Assembly (NCBI GenBank): GCA_023055505.1 | Contig: JALIRH010000074.1 | Coordinates: 467,001 to 531,000 of the forward strand | DNA: 64,000 bases | Direction: 5' to 3' | DNA from: Callipepla californica brunnescens | Taxonomy: Eukaryota > Chordata > Aves > Galliformes > Odontophoridae | Shown: in pieces, positions 8,397 to 18,894 of the stretch | How the letters are laid out: each line of letters starts with the position of its first letter | Numbering within the stretch: position 1 is the first letter of the stretch | Position numbers and translations under genes: made by a program | The notes under the pieces: model-generated | Database searches by the model: none | Seen by the model: the letters and a program-made list of their open reading frames with translations, nothing else | What the model was told of the DNA's origin: nothing

Positions 8397-9866
8397 ATGG
8401 AGCTGCGCTCCGAGCTGCCCAGCGTCCCCGCCGCGCCCCCTCCCGTGCCCCCCAGTTCGGTGGCGGCGGCCGCGGCGGCGGCGGCGGCGACCCTGCCGGT
8501 GAGCGTGGCCGGGAGCCTGCTGCGGGCCCCGCCGCTGCTGCTGCGGGCGGCCGAGAAGTACCCGCGGACGCCGAAGTGCGCGCGGTGCCGCAACCACGGC
8601 GTGGTGTCGGCGCTGAAGGGCCACAAGCGCTACTGCCGCTGGAAGGACTGCATGTGCGCCAAGTGCACGCTGATCGCCGAGCGGCAGCGCGTCATGGCCG
8701 CCCAGGTGGCGCTGCGCCGGCAGCAGGCGCAGGAGGAGAACGAGGCCCGCGAGCTGCAGCTGCTCTACGGCACCGCCGAGGGCTTGGCCCTGGCGGCCGC
8801 CAACGGCATCATCCCGCCCCGGCCCGCCTACGAGGTGTTCGGCTCCGTGTGCTCCGGGGCCGGCGGCGAGGGAGGCGCCGGCGCCTCAGGTGAGGCCGCG
8901 CCGCGGGGGGACGGGGCCGCGGGCTGCGGGATGGGCTCCGTACCCCGGGCGGCCGCGCTGACGCGCTCTCTCCCTCCCTTCTCCCCGCGCCCCGCAGAGC
9001 CCAAGGTGCAGAAGTTCGAGCTGTTCCCCAAGACGCTGCTGCCCGGCCGCGCCGCCACCCCGCAGCAGGCGGGCGGGAAGCCGCCGTCCCCCGACGGCGA
9101 GGCCGCGCCCGGCACTTCGTCCCCGGACGGCCGCCACGGCTCGGGCTCGGAGAACGGCGACGGAGAGTCCTTCCTCAGCTCGCCCGTGTCCAAAGGGCCG
9201 AAGGAGGGCGAGGAGAGCCCGGGCTCCATCAGCCCGCTGGGCTCGGACTCGGGCTCGGAGGCGGACAAGGACGAGCGGGACCCGTCGCCCTCGGCCGGCG
9301 GCCGGCAGCGGACTCCCATCGACATCCTGACGCGCGTCTTCCCGGCGCACCGGCGCGGCGTGCTGGAGCTGGTGCTGCAGGGCTGCGGCGGGGACGTGGT
9401 GCAGGCCATCGAGCAGATCCTCAACAACCGCGGCCCGGAGAAGGGCCCCGAGGAGAGCTGGGCTCGGGACGGCGCCCTGCAGGGCCTCCCGCCCGCTCCC
9501 GCCGCCCACCACCGCCCGCTGATCGCCGGCGCCATGGCCCCCGCCATCGGCGCCCTGGGCAGCCGCTCCGCCTTCTCCCCGCTGCAGCCCAACGCCACGC
9601 ACTTCGGGGCCGAAGCCGGCGCGTACCCGCTGGGCGCGCCGCTGGGACTCAACCCGCTGCGCCTCGCCTACTCGGCGCACGGCCGCGGGCTCGCCTTCAT
9701 GGCCCCGTACTCCACCGCCGGCCTCGTGCCCGCGCTCGGCTTTCGCCCGCCCGTGGACTACGCCTTCAGCGACCTCATGCGGGAGCGCTCCGCCGTGCAC
9801 AAGGAGCAGGTGTACTCCGGAGGGCTGTACGGGCCCATGGTCAACAACAACCCCGAGAAGCAATAG
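8397..9866 (+). CDS. DMRTA2: DMRTA2 (DMRT5), DM-domain transcription factor; join 8397-8889, 8998-9866
   Basis: This gene encodes a nuclear DNA-binding regulator of the doublesex/mab-3 family. In vertebrates DMRTA2 patterns dorsal telencephalon and maintains neural progenitors. The spliced protein is 453 residues. A nine-alanine run is at 23-31. The DM domain (about 57-108) has every zinc ligand in the family spacing: C61, C64, H76, C80 and H67, C85, C87, C90. An alpha-helical recognition tail ([20 protein letters not shown]) follows. The DMA domain is at about 269-310 ([20 protein letters not shown] onward). The N terminus ([11 protein letters not shown]), FGSVC after the DM tail and the C terminus (GGLYGPMVN...PEKQ) are DMRTA2-type and separate it from DMRTA1. 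The start codon has good context (GCCGGGATGG) and no in-frame upstream alternative is family-like. The protein is shorter than the mammalian ortholog (about 540), mainly through fewer Gly/Ala-rich spacers. The intron splits codon 165 (phase 1). Confidence 0.96.
   Translation: MELRSELPSVPAAPPPVPPSSVAAAAAAAAATLPVSVAGSLLRAPPLLLRAAEKYPRTPKCARCRNHGVVSALKGHKRYCRWKDCMCAKCTLIAERQRVMAAQVALRRQQAQEENEARELQLLYGTAEGLALAAANGIIPPRPAYEVFGSVCSGAGGEGGAGASGEAAPRGDGAAGCGMGSVPRAAALTRSLPPFSPRPAEPKVQKFELFPKTLLPGRAATPQQAGGKPPSPDGEAAPGTSSPDGRHGSGSENGDGESFLSSPVSKGPKEGEESPGSISPLGSDSGSEADKDERDPSPSAGGRQRTPIDILTRVFPAHRRGVLELVLQGCGGDVVQAIEQILNNRGPEKGPEESWARDGALQGLPPAPAAHHRPLIAGAMAPAIGALGSRSAFSPLQPNATHFGAEAGAYPLGAPLGLNPLRLAYSAHGRGLAFMAPYSTAGLVPALGFRPPVDYAFSDLMRERSAVHKEQVYSGGLYGPMVNNNPEKQ
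8890..8997 (+). other. DMRTA2: DMRTA2 coding intron, 108 nt, frame-preserving
   Basis: The donor is TCAG|GTGAGG (GT at 8890-8891) and the acceptor is a C/T-rich tract ending CCCCGCAG (AG at 8996-8997). Removing it joins the codon as G|AG and yields ...[18 protein letters not shown]..., which reads like the conserved DMRTA2 sequence after the DM domain. The length is divisible by three and there is no stop in frame. The unspliced reading therefore stays open and would insert 36 residues, giving 489 aa. Confidence 0.88.
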
Positions 9867-10325
9867 CGCGGCGCGGGCAGTGCGTGGGAGCGGCGGGGTG
9901 CGGGTCCCTCTGCGTGCTTATGGCCATAGGCACGGATACCTGCGGTGCGGCGCGGGGTGCGCGCTCCCCCGCACGTACGTATATATATATATGTATACTA
10001 GCAAGTGTATAATGTTATAAAATGGAAATCTAAGTTATTAATGTAACGCGTAGGTGAACTCGGTATTAACGTTAAGCTAAGGGTTAGGCAGCGCATCGTA
10101 ACGCTTCCCAGCGTAGAGGCAGAATCTATCTCCGGACCGAAACACGCGGTTGCACCACCGTCCCTTCCCCCGGAGCTGCACAGACATGCACGGAGCGGTG
10201 GTGGCTGTCCGTCGGGGCCGGTGGGTGACAGCCTCCTCCATGTGTGATCCCAAGGACATTGCTTTCTTGTTCCGCTGTAGCGATTCTTGCTGTTCTAACA
10301 GGTAACTGTGTTTCCATTTCATAGA

Positions 10326-10331
10326 AATAAA
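10326..10331 (+). terminator. DMRTA2: Proximal polyadenylation signal AATAAA
   Basis: This canonical AATAAA lies 460 nt after the stop codon. It is followed by an A-rich stretch and then by GT-rich sequence from about 10366, which suits a downstream element. It is the first canonical signal after the gene. Confidence 0.6.
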
Positions 10332-10512
10332 TGGTATTTTCTATTAAAAAACAAAAGGTATAAGTGGAAGTGGTGCTTTGTCAGACGGTGAGGGTGTGTT
10401 TTGGGGAATGCATGTGGCGAGCGCAGTGTTTAAAGAAGTTTATGACCTTTATACAAATGCATTTAATTCGTTTTATCACCATTAAAGCAGAAAGCTGTCG
10501 GAAAAATGTACA

Positions 10513-10518
10513 AATAAA
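10513..10518 (+). terminator. DMRTA2: Distal polyadenylation signal AATAAA
   Basis: A second canonical AATAAA lies 187 nt beyond the first, with T/GT-rich sequence (GGCACTGTTTGTTTCC) about 40 nt downstream. Either or both signals could be used. Confidence 0.55.
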
Positions 10519-10539
10519 AGCTCAGCGTGCGGAGGGGAG

Positions 10540-10820
10540 TGATTTCCTATCAGCTGGCACTGTTTGTTTCCAGTTCTGCTCTTACTCACACCAGGAAAAA
10601 TGAAACGGGTGACGTGCGTTTAGCCGGGACGTCTCCCCAAATACCTGAAATATTTTGCTCATTTTTTTATTTTTATTTTTTTTGTCGTTTTCAGACAATC
10701 TGACATTGCCGAAGCACGGTGTGCAGGTGTGCGCAGCGCTCATCCGCGCCTGGGTTGTGAGTGATTTATTCTGATTGCTTGTTACTGTTACTCTGTACAA
10801 CAGTGTGCGTTTGCTCTCCA
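10540..10820. other. Gene-free spacer after DMRTA2
   Basis: This is unique sequence with a T-rich run near 10660-10690. No exon, repeat family or RNA gene was recognised. Confidence 0.6.
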
Positions 10821-10824
10821 GGAG

Positions 10825-11170
10825 CAGGAAGGGAGTGCGGGGCCCGGGAGAACGACCCCTCCCTCCCGCAGGAGGAGTTCGGCGCCGGCGGAATTCAGAC
10901 TGTCAGAGCTCCTGGAGTCGGTCGGTACCGAAGCCCCATCCCGGCCGCTCTGACTTGGCTCTCCCTTCGCAAAGAGCTCTGCGAGTACCGCTGCGCCATG
11001 AGCGGCCCCGCTCATTGCGGAGAGCCCCGGGGTGAGGGCGGAGGCGATGGGCAGCATCCCGCCCGGCCCCGTTCGCTGGGTGCGGTGCTCCTCCGGGCAG
11101 CCAATGGTGCGCATCGCTCCTCGGTAAACACTGCTGACCCCGCTCCGTCTCGGAGCGGCCAAATCAATAC
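10825..11170. promoter_or_regulatory. CpG-rich block downstream of DMRTA2 with a CCAAT word
   Basis: This is a compact CpG-dense segment of about 350 nt containing AGCCAATGG (CCAAT at 11101-11105). It could be a small promoter, for example of a noncoding transcript, or one more island in the CpG domain around DMRTA2. No start site or coding exon is evident. Confidence 0.45.
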
Positions 11171-11214
11171 CGAGAGGGAAACTTTGCAGAGTGTCGTGTT
11201 CCAAGGGCGGGGGA

Positions 11215-11330
11215 AACTTAATATCACTACAATAAAACGGTTTAATAAAGAAGGGCTTTAATAGTGAGCTAATTTGATTGAGTTTCCTAATTCCACTTTA
11301 ATTGGAAAAGGAGTTGTCTGTTTGGCTGTA
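11215..11330. promoter_or_regulatory. AT-rich homeodomain-word patch
   Basis: A short AT-rich patch contains GCTAATTTGATTGAG, CCTAATTCC and CTTTAATTGG, closely spaced within about 60 nt and next to a CpG block. This repeats the pattern seen upstream of the gene. A regulatory role is inferred from motif clustering only. Confidence 0.3.
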
Positions 11331-11353
11331 AAGCACCGGGGTTATGTTAGACT

Positions 11354-11437
11354 GGAAAAAAAAGGAAGAAAGAAAGAAAAAAAAGATGGACTTTGAGCAT
11401 CTGAATAAACTTTTTCTTTCTTTCTTTTTTCTTTTTT
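11354..11437. repeat. Purine/pyrimidine inverted repeat (GAAA)n ... (CTTT)n
   Basis: A 32-nt pure-purine arm (11354-11385) and a 28-nt pure-pyrimidine arm (11410-11437) are separated by a 24-nt spacer. The arms contain complementary GAAAGAAAG and CTTTCTTTC cores, so a hairpin with a small bulge could form. Confidence 0.8.
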
Positions 11438-11639
11438 GGTGCGGATCGGCTGACTTCGCGCAGGATGGGTTTCCCTGCCCAGCACTATGAATGGGTCGCA
11501 GAGAGACACATGCGAGCCCTGCTGGGAAGGGCTCTGGGGCTGTGGGTTTAGCTCGACTTTCTCTTAGTTAGAAAGGGCACGGCGGTGGCCGGGTTACCAG
11601 AACTGCAGAGCCCGGGGCTCGGGTTCGTAGAGCCGGCAA

Positions 11640-12060
11640 CTGCGGATCACAGCGATTAATCCTCATCAGGGGGAGCAGGAGGAGCGGGGCAGTCCCTAAG
11701 GATGTCATTCGTGTGGGTGCCACAAAAATCCCCAAACCTCGAGTTTGGAGATTGGCGTGGGGAAGCCTGTAGCGCCCATCAAATATTCAGCGCTCTTTCG
11801 GAGTGAAATAAAATGCTGTCACTTGAATAAAAATCCGCGGAATAGCGTATCAATTATTTGTGAGTCGGCGGCCGCTCGCAAACTTCGCTGTTAATTAAAT
11901 CTTAATCCATCGGTCTCGGGGACGGAGGCGGCTGTACATACAGCGGGACACGTTCCGCAGTTACATGAACTGCTGCAGTGTTTAATATGAATCAGCCCTA
12001 ATCCACAACATAATAAAGATCAAATTAGACTAACCATTTAGTAGCGAAATGACATTCCTT
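11640..12060. promoter_or_regulatory. Candidate conserved noncoding element with TAATCC and TTAATTAA sites
   Basis: This is a high-complexity segment. TTAATTAA is at 11891-11898, TAATCC (OTX/bicoid type) is at 11903-11908 and again at 11999-12004, and a perfect inverted repeat GCTGTA-CA-TACAGC spans 11931-11944. AAAGATCAAATTAG near 12014 resembles a TCF/LEF site in reverse orientation. It ends abruptly at the next CpG island (about 12065). DMRTA2 expression is Wnt-dependent in vertebrate forebrain, so this is a reasonable enhancer candidate, unproven here. Confidence 0.4.
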
Positions 12061-12650
12061 CACCTAAAATGAACCTCTCGGTGCCCGCTCGCGGGAGGCC
12101 GCCTCCAGCAGCTCGGAGCCCGGGGGCCGTTCCTCTCCCACCCTACGCCGGGGCCGCGGCCCCGCACGGGGTGCAGGGGGTGGGGGGTGGGGGTCCCTTC
12201 CCTCCGGCTCCGCGTTTTGCTCCGTCCGCGGCCCCGCGCAGCCCCAGCTGGGGTGGAAGCGGCTCTCCCCGTCCCCTCGCCCCGCTGCTTCCCGGGGGCG
12301 TGCCCCCTCGTTGCCCCCCAGCGGTGCGACCCGAGGTGGGATCGCATAGCCCGGGCCTGTGTCCCGCACGGCGACTTGTCACGTTCCCCGGGAGAGGGGA
12401 CACTTCTGTCTGCCTTTAAGTAGCGGGCATCCCCCGTGCTGCCGTAACATCCCCATAGCTGCTGCAGCGATCACCCCTGTGCCAGAATGACGACGGCCTG
12501 AAAGCATTTCCTATCTCTCTGTGAGCGAGCAGGTGAGGAGCCCGAGGAGGAGGAGCGGCTCCGCGGCCCGAAAGCGGCCCCAGGGCTCCGCGCATCCCGC
12601 GGGACAGCAGTGCTGCCGGAGCCCGGCAGCCGCTTGTAGGGTCCGCGAAG
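12060..12650. promoter_or_regulatory. CpG-rich block
   Basis: This is CpG-dense sequence (strongest at 12070-12400), with a (G)n-rich patch near 12175-12190 and overlapping meaningless ORFs on both strands. No gene is called. It is probably the 3'-most well-formed island of the DMRTA2 CpG domain. Confidence 0.5.
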
Positions 12651-12717
12651 ACACGTGAAGGTCCATCAGCGATGTTCATCTCGTTTCGGCTGGGCTCCAC
12701 CAGAAGTGCCATCTCTC

Positions 12718-12737
12718 TTTTTTTTTTTTTTTTTTTT
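12718..12737 (+). repeat. T20 homopolymer
   Basis: A run of 20 T lies just past the CpG block, with no recognisable retroelement body beside it. Confidence 0.85.
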
Positions 12738-13054
12738 GTGCAAAAAAACGTTCTTTCCTCGTTACTGTTCTTTTAGAGTTTCTTTTCCCCACGCCCCTCT
12801 TTGTAAAACAGAGAAAGAACGAAGATCCGCTGTTGGGTCTGAGTTAGGAGAGACACAAAACTCAAATTTACACAACGCTTTGCAAGGCGTTACATTTCTA
12901 AAACGAACTTCTCATTCTCGAAAGAAAAAAAAAGAGAGAGAAATGAACGCTAGCAAGCGTTTTCATCTGAAAGCTCTTTCCTATCACCCAGCTCCCTGCA
13001 TTTCTGCGTAAGTAGGAAATCCAGCAGACTCAAGGAACTCTCTTGACCCGAGAG

Positions 13055-13295
13055 CCAAACGCGCTGCCGGGCACTGAGCTGACAGGCACAGCTCGGCACT
13101 GCCTGACTCGGCACTACGTACCAGGCACTGCACGGCATGGCACAGCTCGGTTCGGCATGGCACGGCGCTACATTGTCACTGTATGGCACTGCACGGCTCG
13201 GTTCTGCGATGTCTGGCACTGCATGACACCGCACGGCACGGCTCGGCACTACATTGGCACTACATCGGCACGGCTCGGCTCGGCTCGGCACGCAA
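13055..13295 (+). repeat. Degenerate GGCAC/GGCTC pentamer minisatellite
   Basis: About 240 nt are built from recurring pentamer-like words GGCAC, GGCTC, GGCAT and spacers such as TACATT. A purer end reads CGGCACGGCTCGGCTCGGCT near 13266-13285. Irregular larger units of about 15-25 nt are visible. Because the array lacks stops in some frames, a 227-codon open frame (13043-13726) crosses it. This is a repeat artefact rather than a gene. Confidence 0.8.
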
Positions 13296-13299
13296 CCCA

Positions 13300-16200
13300 C
13301 GTCTACGGCCAGGAGCAGCCCGTACCGGCATCCCCAGCAGATCCGGACACAGCCCTGCTCTCTCCTCGAGCTCTCAGGATTTGCTGGGAATTACTGAGGG
13401 CAGAGTGTCAGCGCGGGGACCCGGCCGGGATGAGGGCGGGACGGGGCAGGATGCAGGTCCGCCCTAGGGCAGGTGCGAGGGGTTCAGCGGGGGAGGTGGG
13501 GCTGCGTGGAGGAGCTGCTCTGTTGGTGGAGGGAGGAGGAAGCAGAGAATGGCCTTTCTTTGCACAGCTCCTGCGCCGAGCTACGGGGCGAGCCCAGCGC
13601 AGAACGGCAGCACGGGGCCAGCAGGGATTTGGGTTCACAGGAGCTAAGGGATTGCTCAGTGCAAAGGGCAGTGGGGGGCTGAGAAATACTAAGGTGAAGC
13701 TGCCAGAAAGGCCCCCGCCTGGGTGAGCCTTCAGGAGCTGATTGCACGCAGCACTAAACAAGAGCAGGAAGATGCTGTGAGCAGGGTTTTCTTTTTCGAG
13801 GAAACCTGGGAGTTCTTAAATTCGCTTGTAACGTTAGATCGGGAGATTCGTTCATGTATGTGCTCACAGCGCAGGCTGAGCAAGAGGTCACCAGTGCAAA
13901 ATGGAGATGGGTGTTCTTACAGTGGCTCAAAGAGAGCTCACGTGCGAGCAAGTAAATGAGATGGAAATGCTTAGAGACAGGAAGGCATCGCTAACAGCCT
14001 CAGCTGCACTGAGCTCTTTGCTGAGCATTTCTAACTGGCAAAATCTGAGGTTTGCTCCATCATAACGTGATTGTGAGCTCCTGTTTGTCAGCAAGTTACT
14101 TCAGAGATGTTTTTCCTGCTTTATGTTTCCTGATTTCTTTTATAACTGTTTTAGACTTTGTTAATGTACTGTAAAGCTAGTAAGAATTATGTTAAAGATT
14201 CTCCATGGTGATTATTACTTCTCAATACAGGAATGGATGAGAAACGGCTGGGGAAAATGCGCCCAGATTATTTGCAGAAAATGAAGTAGAAATCCGCAGA
14301 AAACAGTCACCCAGAGTCTTACTGTCCCTCAATAGTTACAGATCTGCTATGTGTGACTTTGGAAAGTAGCTGAATGTTCAAGTTGGTGTGTGTGACGGGT
14401 AGGAGCTGTGCAGATTTGTGCAGGGTTGTGACAGCAGGACAGGAGTTTGAGGGGGAGAAGGAAATGGAAAGGAAACCAGCAACAGAGTGAATCTTTCCAC
14501 GTGAACTGACAGGCAGATGGAAAGCATGAATTACAAAGGCTTTTAAAAAGATCTGTTTGGGGTTTATGTTTACAAAGAGATTTAACAAGACTGGCTGGCC
14601 TCAAAATGCAGAGGTCTTCACTGAAGTCAGATGTTTGGAAGTGAAATGGGTTGCTCACCCTGACCCAGAATATAGAAGAGGTTCACAGAGTTTCAGCAAG
14701 GCATGAGCAAGGCTAGAGAAGCAGTGCCACTGTAAAACATTTGGCAGATTCTGAAAAGGGCTTAGAGGTCAGTGGGTTGTGGAGTCAGGGAAGGGAGAAG
14801 GGCATGACCCCTACTGAAGGGAGCTGCACCCAGGGACCATGAGCTGCTAACCGAGAGCATCTAGAGCAGCAGGAGAAGGCGCTGTCAGAACAAGGCTGGA
14901 TTTGTGCAGCAGGGACTGACTTGCTGATGAAACGGCTTCATGGGGAACAAAGGTATAAAAATGTTACCTTACTTTCTTGTAAGTGGGATATAGGATATTG
15001 ATTTCTTCTTATGGTTTGGGAAAGCCCCTGACTTTCTTGGGTAGAACCTATGGATTTCCCCAGTTTTCTAAATCTCCCTCTTGAAAGGTTATCCACAGCT
15101 ATTTACAGCCAAATGAAAGGGGCTAATGCTGGAGATTATAATTTAAAGAGCTTTTGCTTTGCAAGGGAAGACTCTGATATCTCACACTGGTTATGAGAAT
15201 TTAATTAAAGACCTGTTCAATAGGAGTAAATGGCACGTGTTAATGCACACAGAAGACGGAATAAAGCTGCCGTGCTCAGTCTACTGAACTAGAATGAAGT
15301 TGCAAGATATCTGGCTCTTTCAGGCCGAGAGGGATGAATTATAGTTAATTTCTCTCGCGATTTCTTGCTTTGACACAGAGAATAATCCTAACGCGGTGGG
15401 ACCACGAGTAGGAAAATGCTCTAGTACATCTGGCAGGGACAGCCCCTCTAAAATCCACAGCCTTCTTCATGAAAGCTTTGTCTTAACCAGTGCAGCTTAG
15501 AGTTAACAGGGCCTCTTCTTTACAAGTTATGTTATCTTGTTCTTGTGCAGTGGGATCTCTAAACTGCAGCTGATTATTATTAGTTGTTTTTTTAGATTGT
15601 TTAGAACATAATTTTGAGAATGAAGGAAAGAAATATAAAGCCTGCTTGGGGTTCATCCATTGTTTAGATTCCAGGCATCATCTCCTGTACACCAGAGAAA
15701 CAGGTTAACTCAGCTATAAATTGCTGAGATGGTATGGAAGAATCTACACCTCTGTCAAGCTCTGGAGAAGCTAGCAAAGGCCTTATGCTGTGCTTCACCA
15801 TTCTGAATTGCTTCTCAAGTGTTACATTAAAGTGCCTAAGGATTCTGATATCAGATATAAACGTATAACCATCCCAGTAGGGAACTATCCATATCAAATC
15901 CTGTGCTGCATGTGTTCACCAGATTTTTGGAGAGCAGAGTTATTCCTAACTGTGGAACAGAGCTGGCAAAATGGTGTACTCAGCTATCAAATAGGAGATG
16001 GTTCTGTTTAGCAGCAAGTCTGTGGTGATGAGGGCAATGAGCAATAGATGTGCTAAAACTGGGGCTGACCTTATCCCCCATGTTATTTTGCAAGTGTTAC
16101 TCATCACTGAGTTAATCGTGGTTAGGTGGGCTGAACTGAACAAGGTCAAATAATATGCCATAAACTGTAAAAAAGCTAAGATTTACATGGTGGAATCATT

Positions 16201-18890
16201 GGTAAAATCTCTATTTTTCTTGGATGCCTCAGCAGGGTAGATGCTGCATCTGATGGATGTGGAAGATATTGGGCAGAGGCTCTCTCATTAAGAAATTGCC
16301 TGCTGGAACTCCCTCCAGCCATCTGGCATCCAAAATGCAACAGCAAAAGGGATCCTGTTGGTGATTTTCAGTAAATGTTTTGCACAGAGCCATCTTTGTT
16401 GACTGTGTCTATTGCCTTGCAGATGTTTATGGTATCATGAATCTTTTTCCAACCTTAATTGAAACTCATGCTTCACCAGTCCAAGGATTAACTTCATCAT
16501 GGCAAAGACTGCTTTTTTAATTACATTTTTATCTTGAAAAGCATGATTTTTTAGACAGATCTGCAGATCATGTGGAATTTTTTTTTTTTTGTCTCTCCAA
16601 CTGCTGCTTTTCTTAAATCTCATAGGAAATATTTAAAGAGGTGAAAACTTTTATTTTTTTTTCCTCTGTGTTCTGAGATTTTTTTCTTTTTTAGTAATAT
16701 GTTGTGGTTACTTTATATAAAATCTTATTGAGCAATAAAAGCGATTACAATATTTCATTATTTTCTTGCCCTGATTGGCAGTAATTGGGCTTTATTTTGA
16801 CACCAATGACCGTGATTCAGTCTCTTTTCCCTCAGTTTAATTTTTGGTGCAGGTGGGAGTGTCACACATCATGTTTACGATTCTGGACTCGCCTTTGTTT
16901 CTTCATAAAACCAAGTACTGACTATCACCTTAAAGCAGGATGCATAGCACAGAAATGCTTCCTGTGGTAGCAATGTGCTGCTGGTATTCTATGGGTGGTG
17001 GATCCAGATCTGCTCAGAGATTAATCTGAAAATGAAATAATCCTTGAAATAGGTCGGACTGACGTTTCATCTGAGTGTGGCACATTTAAAGTAAATCATG
17101 TTGAATTCTTCTATCAAGTCTTTAGAAAGGTACAATTATCCCTTATCTTTACAGGTTGGTTTGTTTAACTTTCACTGGCTTATTCTCGTGGAATAAGAAT
17201 GAGATATCGCTGTTGCAGAGGAGCACTGGGACCTTGTAAATGAAGGAGGCTGTGAGGTTTTGTAGTGAAAACTGCACGTGAGTCTCAGAAGATTTGGTTT
17301 GTGTACTAAATTCTGCTTCCTATTTATCAACACTGCGTGACCTTGATCTACTCAAAACAATTTCTATTAAAAAGAACAAAAGTCAATTTTCAGTTTTAGC
17401 ATGAGATGTATAGGGCTTGAATTGCAGACTTTTGTATTACTTGAGTATTTATTTTTAATAAGGATCCTAATTAAGCGTGCGATCTCTGTTGCAGGAAAGC
17501 TCTCCTGGACTCTCTCTTCATTCATTAAAATGTGTCAAATTCCTCAGAGTTTATAGCAGAGCTCTAACAATGGCAAAAGAGACTCTATGTCCTGACTATA
17601 TACTAACATGTGCCAAAGAATAAGCTTGTTAATAAGGACTTGTTCAGTGAGAAAGTATAGCAACAAGGGGTTATATATTTCCTCACTTGCCACTACATGA
17701 GCAGAGCTCATGCTCACTTGGTTCAGGAAGCTATACTGTTGTGACACACAGAGAAGTAAAATACATTCTGTTTTATAATAAGTAATTTCTGCTCTAATTA
17801 ACACTTCTTAGTGTTAATTGTAACCCTTTGTTCTGTGTTTTTCAGGGACAGTATTTCCCCAAGTATTGCTGATGAAATGTCAGGCAGTGGTAATAACTTT
17901 GTTTTCCTTGCTATTATAACATCGTGTCATAGATATAGTTATATACAGAGATACGTGCCAATCAACCAACAGAGCAAACAAGATGAAGAAGTGCAAACTT
18001 TCTCCTTGGAGAGCTCCTTAGGCAGACAATGATTTATGAGTTCTTTGCCTAGAGAACTTGCACTGAAAATGGCTATTCCTACTGGCATTACCTTACTGTG
18101 ATTAAAAATGATGAATAATTGTAGGTGGCTTGTTTTATTAAGTCAATAGACTTAACAGGATGGAGTGTGTGGTGGAGAACAAAAATAATAAAACTTTTTT
18201 TTTTTTTTTTTAACACTAATGCTACAGAAATACCGTTTTGCAGAAAGGCATCTGATGAACAATAAAGACATTCATGTTGTTGGAAGCGAGGGAAATCCTG
18301 TTGGCTCTCCAACAAATTTGTCTTGGTTCTGAGGTCTGAAGGAATGAGGAAATTCTCAAAGAAAGTGGGAATGTGAGACCTGCTGTTAAAATACCTTTCT
18401 AGAGCTGGCAATGCTGGAGAACTCTCAAAAGGCAAGAAAATGAGGATATAGGGCCATGGTTTAAGCTTTTATTTTATTTTTTCTTACGGCCTGAGACTCA
18501 AAAATTGAAGGTGGAGTTTAGTCTGCTGAGAGAGAATGTTGGAAAATCGCTGTCTTGTCCAAACAATCCTAGGTGTGAGAGCTGAGGAGACAAATACCGC
18601 TGTGATGACTCAAAGTTTTATAAGAAGATGTTAGTGAGAGGAAAATCCAACTTGGGAGCAAAACAAAACTAATGACAAACAACCCTTGTGATGAAACATG
18701 AAAAAAAACATAGTGCTGATGTGAGTGCCAACTAGAAGATGACAACACGGTGTCCAACAGTTTTAGTCACATCCTGTACGTTTAACAAGCATTTCGGTTT
18801 TTTATAGTTTTATAAAACTATCATTGTTTTGTAATCTTGCTGGAGCCAATGTGAGCATTCTGCTGCTGCGTGAGGTGAGGTGCAACAGCT
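13300..18890. other. Gene-free interval
   Basis: CpG content fades after about 13700 and the rest is AT-rich unique DNA. No exon, RNA gene or clear transposon was recognised. Short T and A runs occur (16570-16590, 18186-18211). The segment at about 15120-15400 has high complexity with TTTAATTAAAG and CTCTCGCGAT words and may include a conserved noncoding element. Confidence 0.55.
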
Positions 18891-18894
18891 GATC

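Larger units (their letters stand above)
7690..9970. promoter_or_regulatory. DMRTA2: DMRTA2 promoter and gene-body CpG island
   Basis: Nearly uninterrupted CpG-dense sequence covers the predicted promoter, 5' leader, both coding exons and the start of the 3'UTR. The only break is a T-rich tract at about 8133-8172. Composition drops abruptly after about 9970, where TA-rich 3'UTR begins. An island spanning the whole gene is common for vertebrate homeotic-type and DMRT regulators that are polycomb targets; that role is inferred, not seen. Confidence 0.75.
9867..10535 (+). other. DMRTA2: DMRTA2 3' untranslated region (predicted)
   Basis: After the TAG at 9864-9866 the sequence stays GC-rich to about 9975. 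It then becomes TA-rich, with a short (TA)n run near 9980-9990, and runs to two AATAAA signals. The end is set from the second signal plus about 15-20 nt. The shorter form would end near 10350. The extent is a prediction. Confidence 0.6.

Noticed and set aside
8828..9652. 274-codon open frame on the - strand over DMRTA2 exon 2
   Set aside because: It overlaps both the sense CDS and the other antisense frame. Lack of stops follows from GC content, and there is no domain or splice support.
8886..9863. 325-codon open frame on the - strand antisense to DMRTA2
   Set aside because: It mirrors the very GC-rich coding exon, ends with the gene, has Arg/Gly/Ala-rich low-complexity sequence and no recognisable domain. 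It is a codon-composition shadow.
9978..9994. (TA)n run in the 3'UTR as a possible promoter TATA box
   Set aside because: It lies just after the DMRTA2 stop codon in 3'UTR-like sequence with poly(A) signals downstream. No initiation context is present.
13043..13726. 227-codon + strand ORF
   Set aside because: The first third is encoded by the GGCAC/GGCTC pentamer array and the rest is nondescript. The open frame is a by-product of the repeat.
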